Origin: an uncultured Gemmiger sp.
GTDB lineage: Bacteria > Bacillota > Clostridia > Oscillospirales > Ruminococcaceae
Reading direction: 5' to 3'
NCBI GenBank assembly: GCA_959018215.1
Contig: CAUEKL010000041.1
Span: 1-13,567, forward strand
DNA: 13,567 nt
Shown: positions 13,326 through 13,567 of the stretch, piece after piece
Layout: the number at the start of each line of letters is the position of its first letter
Position numbering within the stretch: position 1 is the stretch's first letter
Notes under the pieces: generated by a model
Seen by the model: only the letters and a program-made list of their open reading frames with translations
What the model was told of the DNA's origin: nothing
Databases searched by the model: none
Made by a program: the position numbers and the translations under genes

Positions 13326-13567
13326 ATGACTGTGCTGAATCTGATCTATTGTGTGCTGGGTGCGGTGTTCATTGTGCTGGGCGCCGCCTGCCTGTGGGAA
13401 AAATACCGGGTGGTCCGCGGGGGCATGTGCCTGCCCGCCCGGGTGCTGGAATGCCGCCGGGTGGGCTCCTCCCGCCGCAAGCGGGGCGGGGGATACTGCT
13501 ATGTGGTAGAGTTCACCTCCCCCGACGGCATCCGCCATGTGGCCCCCACCAACGACTCCTTCTGGGC
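13326..13567 (+). CDS. DUF3592-like membrane protein, 5' part
   Basis: The first 80 codons of a gene that runs off the window. The protein opens with a hydrophobic helix (about residues 4-23), then a basic stretch, ARVLECRR (37-44), a glycine/arginine turn, and a beta-like segment YCYVVEFTSPDGIRH (58-72). This order, one membrane helix followed by A-x-V-x-x-x and VEF-x-x-x-DG, is that of DUF3592-type proteins of unknown function. GGGAGGTG (13312-13319) lies six bases before the ATG and the gap to the serine hydrolase gene is 16 bases, so it probably belongs to the same transcript. No role in peptide use can be shown. Confidence 0.7.
   Translation, partial: MTVLNLIYCVLGAVFIVLGAACLWEKYRVVRGGMCLPARVLECRRVGSSRRKRGGGYCYVVEFTSPDGIRHVAPTNDSFW

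Overview
The window looks like a chromosomal segment of a GC-rich, low-mobility Firmicute, most likely a gut Oscillospiraceae/Ruminococcaceae relative of Faecalibacterium, Gemmiger or Subdoligranulum. This is an inference from strong GGAGG-type ribosome binding sites, GTG and TTG starts next to them, a short class II aldolase of the Bacillus type, an ArsP_2-type metal permease and short intergenic gaps. No rRNA, tRNA, CRISPR array or complete insertion sequence was seen.

Layout. (1) 1-781: the 3' end of a polyisoprenyl-phosphate glycosyltransferase (+) meets the class II fructose-bisphosphate aldolase gene fba (-), with two hairpin terminators between the convergent genes. (2) 1646-2405: a 760-base gene-free region between the divergent genes fba and rlmB. 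It holds the fba promoter, the rlmB promoter, another promoter-like site with a perfect TTGACA, and eight DnaA-box-like 9-mers (TTTTCCACA/TTTTCAACA) within 124 bases. (3) 2406-7432: rlmB (23S rRNA 2'-O-methyltransferase), then a 1251-residue membrane protein, then a solo transposase N-terminal domain, all on the + strand and tightly spaced. The large protein joins a roughly 690-residue disordered N-terminal half to a C-terminal half with the 4+2+2 membrane layout of a P1B-type metal ATPase, but with every catalytic signature lost. (4) 7586-8455: an ArsP_2-type putative metal exporter, ended by a strong bidirectional hairpin. (5) 8543-13309: a peptide and murein-fragment cluster. A C39-like cysteine peptidase (-) diverges from a + strand series: P1/S58 (DmpA-like) aminopeptidase, dipeptide epimerase of the L-Ala-D/L-Glu type, M19 dipeptidase, and a penicillin-binding/beta-lactamase-fold serine hydrolase. 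The 5' part of a DUF3592-like membrane gene closes the window.

How the genes may work together. Region 5 reads as a cytosolic route for peptides containing D-amino acids, such as murein tripeptide or dipeptide pieces. Peptidases would trim them, the epimerase would convert L-Ala-D-Glu to L-Ala-L-Glu, and the M19 dipeptidase would split the dipeptide. None of these proteins shows a signal peptide. Function is assigned from motifs. That they form one pathway is inferred from adjacency and spacing.

The two items most worth following up are the catalytically dead P-type-ATPase-like protein with its repeated short motifs, and the DnaA-box-like cluster upstream of rlmB.
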